Source: Tupaia tana (lineage: Eukaryota; Chordata; Mammalia; Scandentia; Tupaiidae). Taken from it: DNA of 64,000 nt. The notes under the pieces are model-generated. The model saw only the letters and a list, made by a program, of their open reading frames with translations, ran no database searches and was not told where the DNA came from. The stretch spans positions 55,069,075 through 55,133,074 of the forward strand of contig JAKSZU010000016.1 of the NCBI GenBank assembly GCA_026018925.1. The letters run 5' to 3'. Position numbers and translations under genes: made by a program. Shown one piece after another: positions 10,926-21,699 of the stretch (the stretch's first letter is position 1; each line of letters begins with the position of its first letter).

Positions 10926-11207
10926 TAGTCAGTTCTTCTTAAGGTAAGAAAGCTGGAGAAAAACCATAATAAAAATTGAGATCTTAGTCTCCAGGAAAAA
11001 GCTAAATTAGCGTCTGTGATATAGAGATCAAATTTGGGGTTGGCATTGTAACCTTAAGCCATTCTATGCAATAAGGGAGGAGACTGGCAAATGAAGGCCA
11101 TCTTGGTTATCCTAAATACATACCATAGCTTACCCTGAATGATGCTTACCTTTTCGAGTACATTCCATTTTAAAGGAGAAAAATAGACCATCAAAAACAC
11201 ACCAAGG

Positions 11208-11479
11208 GGGACCAGCAGTTAGCGTAATGGCTATGTCGCTGGACTCCCATGTAGTCGACCGCGGTTCGTGTCCCGGACCCGGTGGCTTAAAACTCACGCC
11301 GGGCGCGTGTGCGTGCGTGCCCAAGATCCCAAGAGGAGAATGGAGGAGAAGGGATTGCGGCATGGCCATCCCCCCTGGGGGGTGATTTCTCACTTTCTAT
11401 CTCTCTGTCTCTCTCTGTCTGTCTGGCGAGCGCACGCGCCCTATAGCAAAAATCTCTCCAAAAAAAAAAAAAAAAAAAC
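11208..11479 (+). mobile_element. Family A SINE, full length, young
   Basis: The clearest sense-strand copy. It starts GGGACCAGCAGTTAGCGTAA, with an A-box-like TAGCGTAATGGC at about 11220, and carries the B-box-like GGTTCGTGTCC at 11263-11273, a CpG-rich body (GCGCGTGTGCGTGCGTGCCC), CT-rich sequence and poly(A) from 11459. Perfect 13-bp duplication AAACACACCAAGG at 11195-11207 and 11480-11492. Confidence 0.97.
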
Positions 11480-11794
11480 AAACACACCAAGGATAAATGC
11501 CAGCACTGGAAGGAGACACAGTGATCTAGGCCATTGGTAGGTAGGAGGCACCATGCCAGGCATCCTGACTCCAACAAGAAATATAACCTAACCATGAAGT
11601 GGCTTGAGCCAGCTCTGAGTGCCCAGCCAAACCAAGCAGAAGAGGAGAGAGGGAAACCTTGGATACAGGGGAAGAAAGAAGCAATGCTCTCTGCTGCTCA
11701 GAAACAGGAAGGGAGACAACCAAAATGTTATGCACTTTGGCCCTAGATAAGGGTGCCATCACAGACAAAGCATGGACTGCTACAGTAGTCAGAC

Positions 11795-11955
11795 AAAGAA
11801 CATGGGCTGGAAGATCAAACATGTCTGCTTTCTTAGCTAAATAGCTGTGACATCTACTCAATGAACCTCTTTAAAACTTTCTTTCCTGATCTGTAACATG
11901 GGAATAATAATAGTACTTAGTTCCTGGGATTAAACTAGATATTTAAAAAGTTTAT
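11795..11955 (+). repeat. MIR
   Basis: Shows AACATGGGCTGGAAGATCAA, AGCTAAATAGCTGTGACATC, TTTCCTGATCTGTAACATGG and GGAATAATAATAGTACTTAG in MIR order. Confidence 0.85.
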
Positions 11956-12400
11956 TGAGACTACTTTCCAGGAAATATTCTGGGACAGGGGATAGAAAAC
12001 AACACAGACAAGTCCTTGCTCTTGTGAAACTTACAGTCCCGAGAGTGACAGCCTACTAACACTCCAAAGAACAAGAGAACCTCAGGTTAGGGCACATACT
12101 CTGAAGACAATTAAAAGGGATGATATGTAGTGACTACTGACTCAAGAATGGAAGGAAGAGACTACTTAGAAGAGGGAATATGACAGATGAGTGTCCACCT
12201 ATATGACAAAGAGGAGTCCACCATGGGAAGACCTGAGGGTGGGCAATTCCAGACAGAGGGAGCAGCAGTAGCAATGCACTAGTGTTGAGAAGAGTTAATT
12301 GTGTTCTTGGGCATAGAACCCTGGCCTGCCTGGCTCCAGCAAGGTGAGTGAGCAGGAGAGCGGGTGGGGTGAAGAGAGCTGGGAGCCACAGTATGGGGAG
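11956..12400 (+). repeat. Ancient mammalian repeat, family not assigned
   Basis: TTCCAGGAAATATTCTGGGA, AACAACACAGACAAGTCCTT, TGAAACTTACAGTCCCGAGA and CAATTCCAGACAGAGGGAGC are in the order of a widespread old mammalian repeat that also occurs at 57.65-62.47 kb. I recognise the pattern but not the family name. Confidence 0.6.
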
Positions 12401-12415
12401 ATATGATTTGGTTAA

Positions 12416-12948
12416 TTCTTTTTTTTCTCTTGAGAGATTTTTGCTATAGGATGTGTGCGCTCACCAGAGAGACAGAGACAGTAAGACAGAAGGCAAGAAA
12501 TCAGCCTCCCAGGGGAACTGCCACAATGCAACCCCTTCTCCTCCATTCTCCCCTTGGGATTTTGGGCATGCATGCACACGTGACTGGTGTGAGGTTTAAG
12601 CCACTGGGTCTGGGACTCAAACTGTGGTCGACTATATGGGAGTCCAGCAACATAAACACTGTGCCATCTGCTGGTCCTAATTCTTTTTTCTTTTTAGAGG
12701 TTTTTGCCATAGGGTGCGTAGACTCACCAGAGAGAGAGACAGAGACAGAGACAGTGACAGAAAAAGTGAGAAATCCCCCAGGACGCACGGCCACACCACA
12801 ATCCTCTCCCTTCCATCCTCTTTCTGGGATCTTAGGCGCACAGGCACAGGTGCCCGGCATGATTTTCAAGCCACTAGGTCCAGGACTTGAACGGCTGTCA
12901 GCCATGTAGGAGTCCAGTGACATAACCACTACACCATCTGTTGGCCTC
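12416..12948 (-). mobile_element. Family A SINE carrying a second SINE in its tail
   Basis: The body lies at about 12690-12948. Its original poly(A), now around 12416-12424 and 12678-12700, was the target for another SINE. Outer duplication TGATTTGGTTAA (12404-12415) against TGATTCGATTAA (12949-12960), two mismatches. The head end is at 12948. Confidence 0.85.
12425..12677 (-). mobile_element. Family A SINE inserted in the tail of its neighbour
   Basis: Flanked by TAATTCTTTTTT at 12413-12424 and 12678-12689, both lying within the tail of the outer SINE. Head ends with TGCCATCTGCTGGTCC near 12677. Confidence 0.87.
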
Positions 12949-12960
12949 TGATTCGATTAA

Positions 12961-13280
12961 GTTTCAGAAGTTACCCCTAGATAGTAAGGTTCTACATATT
13001 ATGCTGAATTCTATGTTGAAGGAGGGAGAGTCCATACATTATAGACCACCAAATGTACCCTGAAAAGCATTACTGACTCTAGCTCCTTCCCTCCACACGA
13101 TTCATCAGAGCTTCCTCTCATTGCTAGGAGCATGCCTGGGTGAATAACATCCATATCCCAAGCAATAGGGAGCAATCTGGATGATTCATTCCTGAGGGTC
13201 TTTCCTTAATGTCCACAACCAATATGTATGCAGCAGGGTGGTGTTAGGTGGTTCTGTGAGGGGCTGGAGATTCAGGCTGG
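12961..13280. other. Unassigned non-coding DNA
   Basis: Nothing recognised in this interval. Confidence 0.4.
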
Positions 13281-13284
13281 GATC

Positions 13285-13420
13285 CCCTGAGAAAGAGAGA
13301 GAGACAGCCTCCAGGTCCAGGACTTGAACAACAGTCAGTCATGTGGGAGCCCAGAGCCCTCAACCACCATGCCACCTGCAGGCCCCTATGATTATTATTT
13401 TAAATTCACCAGAGAGAGAC

Positions 13421-13451
<31 letters not shown>

Positions 13452-13536
13452 AGAAAAGTGGCAAAGCAAGCTGCCAGGTCTGGTCAGCCATGTGGGAGTC
13501 CAGCACTTTAACCACCACACCACCTGCTGGCCCCAA
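13285..13536 (-). mobile_element. Two short family A units in tandem (dimer-like)
   Basis: On the minus strand, unit one (13536 to ~13390) starts GGGGCCAGCAGGTGGTGTGG and passes into a CT-rich stretch. Unit two (~13385 to 13285) starts GGGGCCTGCAGGTGGCATGG and also ends CT-rich. Both lack the long family A body. It could be a true dimeric element or two independent insertions; no duplication separates them clearly. Confidence 0.75.
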
Positions 13537-13539
13537 TAA

Positions 13540-14915
13540 CAGTGCAGATATTTATCACCTGTATGGGAAGCATAAGTTGTTACTATTACTGTTATTAGAA
13601 TATGGGTGAAATTTAAAATAATCAGCCAAAGTAGGCAATGACCAGGCAGTTATTCTGATTCATCTTTTAGGTAAATGCATGCTTGGAAACGTTATAGACC
13701 CACTTATGAGAGGGCATCAGGCTCTGTGAGTGCAGCACCTACTGTTCACTATTTGACTCATGTTCATCAGCATTCACCAGATTTGTATGTTAGGTTTGAT
13801 TGACCCTTTGTTACTTCTGTTTGAAACAAAATAGCTAAGTTCTTTAATTATTCCTTCAGGGACACTTAATGGATTCAAAATGTTTACTAAGCCTAGAAAA
13901 GTGATTGATTGTCTCTGGTTAATACTTTTTACACTCAAGGTTAATTATTATTTTCTGATAATATTTTTTATTTATTAGCATTCCTTAATAAAGCTGGCAA
14001 CCATTGGGTAGATAAGTGTACAAACCATTAATATGAAAGCTAAAGTGTCAATGTAGGGTCAATCTACTAATTTCTTAGTTACAGATGACACAGGCAGACC
14101 CTATATAATAAAAATGCTTACCCTGAGTATCTTCTCTTTAATTAAATGATACTATAAATGCGCTATAAACTGCCTAGAATTTACTATTCCGACAAGGCTA
14201 AATAACCATGAAGAAGGCAGGGCAAAGGAAGTTAGGTACAAAGATGAAGGATGGACTGGGGAGGGGGTAGTATAACTGATTTCTCATTGAGTATGATGAA
14301 TTTAGGCACAGAAATTTACAGTAAGGGAAAGAAGAAACAGAATGCAAAGGTTTCTGGTGCTTCATAGACTTTCTCTGAACCTTAAATTTTAATAAGTTAT
14401 CCTTAAAAGATGATGGGTCCCTTGTTGTGAAAGGGTGATGAGAACATACAAACTTCACATCAGGCCCAGGCTGGCTTCCTGCTGATCGAATTCTACAGAA
14501 ATCAATAAATATGCATTTCACAGTCTGGAGCTATTTCAGGGAGTCTTTCCAAAGAGGAGCAGGGACCTGGTGTGTTCCTTGAAGAGGGTTAAAAGGGAGC
14601 TTGGTAGCAAAGCTACAGACATTAAACTAAATTTAGGTAAGGATTTCTGACACCATAACTCAAAGTAATGGATAATTAATAAAAAGTGAAAAGAACATCA
14701 GAACTATGAAGATGCTGATAATCCCATCTCAAATGGCTCCTTCCTGCCTTGCTTGAAGGAGTTATTTGCTAAATACCAACAGCAATTATAGCATGGTGTT
14801 AAGTAGCAAAATGTGGGGAAAGAGAAAAGAAAATCTGATGGTAATAATTCATCTTGTCACTCTGGATCTCCATTATTTTTCTTTTTAGATCTCCATCCTT
14901 TAAAATACAATAAAT
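13540..14915. other. Long repeat-free non-coding block
   Basis: No transposon recognised for almost 1.4 kb. Bases 13840-14180 are AT-rich with many TTAATTA-type words. A 107-codon open frame on the minus strand (14198-14521) shows no domain. Confidence 0.45.
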
Positions 14916-15012
14916 CGGGGGTCAGCAGCTGACATAATGGTTAAGGTACTGGACTCCTACAGAGTCAACAATGGTTCAAGCCCTGGACTGGGGGCTTGAG
15001 ACTCACACAGTG
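14916..15012 (+). mobile_element. Family A SINE, head only
   Basis: GGGGGTCAGCAGCTGACATA, then TGGACTCCTACAGAGTCAAC and TGGTTCAAGCCCTGGAC. The body and tail are absent; the copy stops near 15012. Confidence 0.75.
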
Positions 15013-15024
15013 ATCCAGAGACTA

Positions 15025-15195
15025 GAATGGGAACATATGCTTACTAACTTCCTACGATGTGCCAGACATTGTGGTAAATCCTTGTGCAATCCCATCCCAT
15101 GGGGTATACATTATTATCTTCAGTTTATAGGTGAGGAAACTGAGGCCTCCAAAGGACCTATGATTTGCCTTGTTCACTCTGATAACGACTGAGAG
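15025..15195 (+). repeat. MIR
   Basis: TGTGCCAGACATTGTGGTAA, TTATTATCTTCAGTTTATAG and the diagnostic GTGAGGAAACTGAGGC at 15131-15146. Confidence 0.88.
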
Positions 15196-16015
15196 AGAGA
15201 GAATGATGCGCTGTTGGGCTTTGGTCCAAAACAAAGGTTCCTTCTACTCCATTATGCTGTAGAGCTCCTGGACAGGATAATATATAGGGTAGACCTGGCC
15301 AAAGAAAAAGTTACATTGTCAACATCAGACCAGTCAGATATTTGTCAAAGTAAACAAATTCCAATGCAAGGTGGGAGAGGAGAGAACTTCTTGTCTCTGT
15401 TACTTTCACACTACCCTTGAGTGAACAGAGTAATTATTGGTGGAGGCAAAATCATGGCATCTGTATAACTCATTAGCTCTTATTTGTTTAAAGTCTGATG
15501 GTGTATGACAAAAGAATTTGTTCCAGATGTCAAAGCAGCACAATAGAGTTTAACAGCCTGTGTGTTCGAAGAGCTCCAACGCAGGAAATCACGGGAAGCC
15601 ATTCAGGCAAAGAGAGCAGCTGGCCAAAGGCAGCCAGCCATCTCAGAAAGTCCCACCTCTGGTCCGGGGAAGTCTCCACATCCTGTTCCACAGATCACTT
15701 TCTATCCTACCTGGGCTGTAAATTCTTTGCCCACTCCTTTGAATGCAAAAGAATGTCTTTATCATTCTTTGAACTTAACGTATTTGAAAGAATAATTGAG
15801 ATAAATTTCTTAGGGGGTTTGAAGCTGAAGAAACAGTTTACCTGAAAAAATAAATATAAAAATATGCAGATGAGCTATTTCAATCACATATGCTACACTG
15901 CCCAAGTCGATGTGTTTTGCTCTTTTCTTTGCTTGTCAGGAAGCTCAGAGACTAGTTTCCTATTTAAGTGTAGAGTTCTGCATAGCCTCATTTCTTCATA
16001 AAATTAAATGCTGTA
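15196..16015. other. Single-copy-looking non-coding DNA
   Basis: No repeat recognised. Two overlapping open frames at 15498-15845 (115 and 77 codons) show no domain. Confidence 0.4.
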
Positions 16016-16019
16016 TTAG

Positions 16020-16580
16020 GCAAGGTTCTCCAGAGAACCAGAGTGACCAGTCTACATAGAGAGAAACATAGAAGAGGAGCATTGTACATTTTTACACAAA
16101 TGGTAGCATTATTATGGGAATCGGTTAATGTGATTATAGAGGCCAGGAGGTCCCATGACTTGCTGTCTGTAAGCTGGAGAACCAGGAAAGCAGGTGATGT
16201 AACTCTCAGTTCAGGGACAAAGGCTTGAGAACCAGGGTGAATGTGTGGAAGTCATTGGTAGAAGTGCTGAAATCTGATGGCTTGAAACCAGGAACTTCAA
16301 TATTCAAGGGCAGGAGAGGATGTGGATGTCCCAGCTCAAGAAGAAAGAGAAATTTGTTCTTCCTCAGCCTTTCTGTTCTATTTGGGCCCTCAATAGATTC
16401 GATTATCCTCACTTCATTGCTGAAGGTGGATCTTTACTCAGTCTACTGATTCAGATGCTAACTTCTTCAGGAAACACTTTCACAGACACATTTGGAAATA
16501 ACCTTTTACTAGCTATCTGGGCACAGTATAACCCAGTCAAGTTGACACATAAGAGTAACTATCACATACGTAGGCTCTCT
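16020..16580 (+). repeat. Ancient mammalian repeat (old L1- or LTR-type)
   Basis: Begins with AGGCAAGGTTCTCCAGAGAA, passes AGGTCCCATGACTTGCTGTC and TTCTGTTCTATTTGGGCCCT, and ends with CCAGTCAAGTTGACACATAA. I recognise this head-to-tail order from many mammals but cannot name the family with certainty. Confidence 0.75.
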
Positions 16581-16689
16581 GTTACATGCCTTCTTTTTAC
16601 CACTGTTTAAACACTGCTCTATTATCAGCACGACTCTATTTCCCCTTTACACCAGTTTAGTTTTTTCCATAGCCATTACTATCTCCATG

Positions 16690-16855
16690 AATATTATTTA
16701 TTTTTAAATTGGTTTATTATCTGTCTCCTAACAGAAGTCCTATAAGCTTCATGCCGGCACAAGCATTACCTATTTTCTTTACTGCTATTTTCTTGGAGCT
16801 TAAAACAGTGCCTATAAGGATCTTGAGAAATATTTGGGGAAATGAATTGAATAGT
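16690..16855 (+). repeat. L2 3' end
   Basis: AAGCTTCATGCCGGCACAAG, CTTTACTGCTATTTTCTTGG, AAAACAGTGCCTATAAGGAT and the AATGAATTGAATAG end follow L2 tail order. Confidence 0.7.
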
Positions 16856-16868
16856 AAGAATTTTTATT

Positions 16869-17012
16869 AAAAGTATGTGAAGTAGAAATGACCGTAAGCC
16901 TCACTTTCATCAGCCTTAAAGGGAAGTAAGGAAAGTTAAGAAAAGTATGTGAAGTAGAAATGACCGTAAGCCTCACTTTCATCAGCCTTAAAGGGAAGTA
17001 AGGAAAGTTAAG
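16869..17012 (+). repeat. Exact 72-bp tandem duplication
   Basis: Two copies, 16869-16940 and 16941-17012, identical at every base as I read them. The unit starts AAAAGTATGTGAAGTAGAAA and ends AGGAAAGTTAAG. No microsatellite or transposon explains it. Identity implies a recent event or an assembly artefact. Confidence 0.95.
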
Positions 17013-17019
17013 ACTTACT

Positions 17020-17053
17020 CCCTATTTATTGCTTTTGCCATTGACATAGACCA
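17020..17053 (+). repeat. 34-bp direct repeat, first copy
   Basis: Identical to 17873-17906, starting CCCTATTTATTGCTTTTGCC. It lies directly after the 72-bp tandem duplication. Confidence 0.93.
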
Positions 17054-18165
17054 TACTAAGCAAGTATGTTCTTTGCTATCCCAGTAACCTTCCTTAGGTT
17101 ATTACCAAATTACCCATCCATCATTAAACCATTCAACACTCAAACTCTATGTCTGTGGCCATGGAGGAATGGTCATTCTAGTTTTACTTGTTTCTCAGAG
17201 TCCTCTTATTTTTGTCCTCTCATTGCACCCCAACTAGCCCCTCCCCACCTTTATTTCAATTTGTCCTTTTTTTTTTTTTCATTTCCTCCTGCTCTTCTTT
17301 GGACTTTTCATCCTTCAGCTTGTTATATTGGTTTCCTTGCATGATGCTTCATTCTCTGTAAAGAACTTGGAGAGGAACTATCTAGTTGATCCTGCTTGTT
17401 CTTGCACGTTCCCTGTAAACCCCCTGCTTTTTTAGCTCCAAGCATTTCAGCTGCTGATAAGAAAGTGCTAGTGAATGTACAATAATCACAACCCCTTGGA
17501 CATTGAGCTCCCCTCATGAAGTCTCTGGGAAACCAAACTCCCAAGTCCTCTTCTTTTCTCTTCCTAGGTTCAGGGTGACTGGGGATGTCCTCTGACAGCT
17601 AATAAAGTATTTTTAGTATTGCCGACAGTGTCACTCTTCCATCACCACCTTTGCTATTTGACAGTGTGACTTCTGTATTTTAATTTTTCAGCTTTTCCAA
17701 AAATTTCCCTGATTTTGCCAATACAGGGAGGGATATTTTATAAACTATGTTCTCAGTTTATTCATAATTCCCATAAAGAAGCCTGACTTTTCTGAGAATA
17801 AATAGTTACTGATACTGAAGAAATTAGGACAAATTCCTAAGACTGGGTAGATCAACCACATGATGACCTACCCCCTATTTATTGCTTTTGCCATTGACAT
17901 AGACCAAGATCTCAGTCCTCCCCTCCTGTAGGGCTAGCACATGCTTTGGTTGTCATTTCCAAAACCCTCGATAGTGCTTATCTAAGAAGGTACAGAAGGT
18001 CCTCTTCACAATAAAACAACCTGTTCTAAATGTCTCCTACTTATGGGGTGGTCATAATCAATCAACTCCATCACTAATAGCAAGAAAAAGAATATTATCC
18101 TTATTGTGACATACACACCAACATTTCTCTGACAGTTCAGTACCTCTTTTCTCTCTCATCTTTGA
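17054..18165. other. Non-coding, with local duplication
   Basis: No transposon recognised. The second copy of the 34-bp direct repeat is inside it. A T-run lies at 17267-17279. Confidence 0.4.
17873..17906 (+). repeat. 34-bp direct repeat, second copy
   Basis: Same sequence and orientation as 17020-17053, 853 bp downstream. The flanks share only a few more bases. Confidence 0.93.
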
Positions 18166-18279
18166 GTACTGTCTTCCTAGCAAGAATGTGAAATACTTAA
18201 ACATTAGAAATGTCTCTTATACTTTCATTTCCTGTGCCTTTATTGATCACACAGAAAGTGATCAATAAAGAGTTGCGAT

Positions 18280-19338
18280 TAATTAGATTAATTAATTTAT
18301 CTTTCTGGTGCTGGCACCAACAGAAGAAGGGAGTAAAGTAATTTTAGGGGAAGGTAGAATCCTTGGAAGTGGTCCCTGTGACTTACAAAAGGATTTTATG
18401 GCTTTCAGAGTCAGTCTTGTTGAGCTGCCTGCATTATTGTGTCTTCCCAGTCTAGACAGTCACTGATAAAAAAATAGAGACAGTGCCCTCCAGTTAGGGT
18501 TGCCCAGTATTGTTGAAACCACAGGCAGTTTGTATAACTGACTTCCAACCTGTCTCTGTCATCCCAGATGCTTGTAAATGTTACCCACCCCATGGCCTTT
18601 CTATTTTCCCTTTAACATCTTCCCTTCTTATCTCCAATTCTCCAAGACCAGTTATCTGAACAAAAATTTCATTTTATGTCCTTGGGATTTCTGCCCTGTT
18701 TCAACCAGTCTGAACTTTCTTTGTTCAAGGCTGACCCTCCCTACTGTCCATCTTCTCCTCTTAATTGCTTTGGCTCAACTCCTTTCTTTGCCAACATTAT
18801 GCTTTTCTCAGTCAGGTGCTTTTCTCAGAACTAAGTGCTATAGCAAACAAGTTTCAGAAAAACTCAGTGACTAAACCCATAAAGCTATCCCTCATCCAGA
18901 AGACTGCTTGATATGGGTCAGTGGGGTCATTCAGGGACCTAGATGATACCAACCCCAAGAATCTCAAAATTCTGTAGGTAGCCAGAGACTACCACTGAGG
19001 GGAAGAAAAAGCCATGCAGCATCATGCAGTATGCATTTGTATTTCATTATCTAGAGCTTAGCCACAAGCTCACCCTGCTGTAAGTGAGGCTGGAGAGCAT
19101 TATCTTGCTGCGCTCAGGAGGAAAAAAACATGTAGCAATCTCTGCCATGCGAAAATCACAGAACATGTTGAACAGGAGCTTATATTTCTTTTGTAAATCC
19201 TGAAATTATTAAAGGGACTAGGGTAGTTAAAGGGACTAGGGTAGAAGGAAGAATGGAGCCCATTTAGTATTTGAAAGTCAACTACCCAGAGTGAGTTGGT
19301 TAGCAGAAATTATCAAAATTCCAGTCCTTTCATGATAT
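18280..19338. other. Single-copy-looking non-coding DNA
   Basis: Mostly unassigned. A small tandem duplication, TTAAAGGGACTAGGGTAG twice, sits at about 19208-19243. Bases 18170-18275 just before may be an L2 or MIR remnant. Confidence 0.4.
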
Positions 19339-19339
19339 T

Positions 19340-19550
19340 CATAGCTACTACTTACTCTGTACCAAACACTTTCCAAGGCACTTGTAACATCTCTATGAGA
19401 AAGGTACTATCAATATCCCCAATTTCCAGATGAGCAAACCAAAGAAGATAGACAGGTAAGTTTTCTAAGATCACATAGTTCACAAATGGCAGAACTAAGA
19501 TTTGAATCTAAGTGGCCTGATTCTAGAAACCTCAAACCTATGATATTTTG
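19340..19550 (+). repeat. MIR, nearly complete
   Basis: TACTTACTCTGTACCAAACA, CTATGAGAAAGGTACTATCA, CCAATTTCCAGATGAGCAAA and AGATTTGAATCTAAGTGGCC are in MIR order. Confidence 0.9.
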
Positions 19551-19729
19551 TTCCAAAATGGAATGCAGTCAGCCAAGACACTCTCTGTGAGGCTAAAGGA
19601 TATGTGTGAAATGTGAGTGCTCCATCCTTAAAAACCCACAGACATGGTGTAGTACATGCCCACGTGTAGGAGCAGCCTGTCCTCTTACTCCCCAGTCTCT
19701 TTCTTATACCAATGGTTACAAATAGCATA

Positions 19730-20168
19730 TGTACTATATAGAATACTACTCAGCCATAAGAAAACAATGAGACTATGATATTTAAGTGGATGAATATGGA
19801 AACCTAATGCTAAGTGAAGTAACCCAGAGTATGAAAGACAGACTTTGTATGTCCCCACTCAATATATACTGAATGTCTGTGCTCTATAGCAGAAACCGAG
19901 AGTTTGGAAGGTATAATAGTAGGGAGGGCAACTGTAGAGACTAGAGATGGTAAGGATAGGGTAATGTGGGGATGGGTAAGAGAGGGAGGGAGGGGGATGG
20001 TGAAAAAAAGTGACACAACAATGAAAAGATATGTGCTGATAATAATGTATATGGTATTGTCTTTGTCTTGACTGATATGCACTGTATTTGTGCTGGAAAA
20101 AGCAATGTTTGTACACTGTAAAGCAATATAGTGATTAAATGTAAATTTAAAAAAATAAAAAGCCAAAC
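19730..20168 (+). mobile_element. L1 3' end, 5' truncated
   Basis: Starts in the last part of ORF2 (GAATACTACTCAGCCATAAG), passes through a GA-rich 3' UTR and ends AAAAAAATAAAA. Flanked by ACAAATAGCATA at 19718-19729 and ACAAATACCATA at 20169-20180, a 12-bp duplication with one mismatch. Same lineage as the 3.7-kb L1 at 58-61.7 kb but older. Confidence 0.92.
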
Positions 20169-20468
20169 ACAAATACCATAAACTGTTTAACAACTTGCCC
20201 TTTAAATTGTATCTGTTGACCTCACTGGCTATACAAAAGTCATCTGAAAGCTTCAATTTCCACTGGCTTTTCTTTCCCATTTTAGTGACCACCTACTATG
20301 TTCATCCCCTTTTTCTGGTACCATGGATTGAAGGAGAGGGAGGAGACAGGACAGCTAAATGTGCAATCCTGGATAGTATCCTGGATCATCAAGGAAAAGA
20401 GATGTGGTAGAGCAAAAAGCCAAGCAGGCTGCATGCCTACCTTTGTACATCCTATGTGTAAATACCTA

Positions 20469-20532
20469 TTGGGTCATCAGAAAAGTCATGACACGTTTTC
20501 CTATGCATATCATGACTTTTCTGACAACCCAA
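20469..20532. mobile_element. Mariner-like MITE (second MITE family), copy 1
   Basis: A near-perfect inverted repeat. The left arm starts TTGGGTCATCAGAAAAGTCA and the right arm is CATGACTTTTCTGACAACCC plus AA. TA lies at both edges (20467-20468, 20533-20534), as for Tc1/mariner. At 64 bp it probably has an internal deletion compared with the 78-bp copy at 51.9 kb. Confidence 0.88.
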
Positions 20533-20534
20533 TA

Positions 20535-21145
20535 GTACGATACTAGCTGGTGATGAGAGTCGCAGAGAAAGTAAGGATAAGGATGGTTGGGAACATTCTT
20601 TCCTAAGGACAGTTGGGTTAAGATTTGAATGGCTCAAGAGAACCCATCCTTTTAAAATGCAGGGTATGAACATGCAGGAAGAAAGAATAGCATGTTCAAA
20701 GATCAAGAGTTAACCTTTCTTCTTTTGATAAATTGTTATTTACATTTTCAAGGATTGTTAACATTTAATTATGCTATTCAAAAATAATGCATATTGAAAT
20801 AATTATAAACTTACATATGAGTCATAAGTAACATTCAATAAATTACCATATTCCCTTCATCTATATTCCCAGCTTTTAAGATTTTATTACATTTTTAATC
20901 TCTCTCTTCCTCCCTTGTACCCCCCCCCCCCCCACATGCCTTTTCTGTCACCATTTGAGAATAAACTGTAGAGATGCTATCCCTTCATTGTAAATACTCT
21001 AGTGTATATACCCTAAAATAAGGAAGCTTTGTTATGTAACCACTATGCACACTTACCACTCAGGAAGTCAGCATTTTTACAATGGTTCTATACAATCCAT
21101 AGACCCCATTCAAATGTTACCAACTGTCTCAACTATGTCTCTGTT
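20535..21145. other. Non-coding; poly(C) run
   Basis: A 13-14 base C-run lies near 20920-20933. The sequence is otherwise AT-rich and unassigned. Confidence 0.4.
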
Positions 21146-21147
21146 TT

Positions 21148-21640
21148 CTTTTTTTTTTAATTTAATTTAATTGTTATAATATTTTTTATTACATTTAATC
21201 ACATGTATCTTTACAGTGTGTTACATTTCTTTTTCCAGCACGATTACCATGCATATCAGTCAAGACAAAGACATTACTATCCACATCATCATCAAATAGA
21301 TTTTCATTATTTTTTTCAGATTATTATTATTTATTCTTATTTTTTTGAACATTCAATCACTATATGTAATTTGGCTTGTAAAGACAATTTACCCAACCTG
21401 AAATATGTCTCAGAGCAGTCCAGTTGAGAATACTATATATGTTATCATCAATAGGCAATAAACCGTTTCTGTGTCCCACTAATGTCATGCCTACCTCTGT
21501 TCTCTTGCAATCCTTCTCTATACTCTTCCCTTCTACCCCCCTACCCTGTTCCACACTGTCTTCAGCATTCATAACTATTTTTACTGCTTTTATGCCCTCC
21601 AGTATTTTGATATCCACCATACAGTGTAGATAGTCAGTAT
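21148..21640 (-). mobile_element. L1 3' UTR, antisense
   Basis: The poly(A) appears as a T-run at 21148-21158. On the minus strand the UTR has GTATTCTCAACTGGACTGCT and a TTTACAAGCCAAATTACATA stretch that parallel 61390-61470 of the younger L1, so it is the same lineage in the opposite orientation. Confidence 0.8.
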
Positions 21641-21699
21641 ACGCTCTCCAGGAACATGCGTTGTGTTTAGTCGTCACGTTGCCTAGTATCTTTCCCTAG

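Noticed and set aside
11208..11285. tRNA gene
   Set aside because: The A and B boxes are present, but a cloverleaf is not maintained and the sequence continues into a SINE body and poly(A).
12403..12929. Open frames of 142-168 codons on both strands
   Set aside because: Both lie wholly within SINE copies; low stop density comes from the GC- and CT-rich SINE body.
16869..17906. CRISPR-like array
   Set aside because: Only two adjacent identical units without spacers plus one unrelated direct pair, in a mammalian genome.
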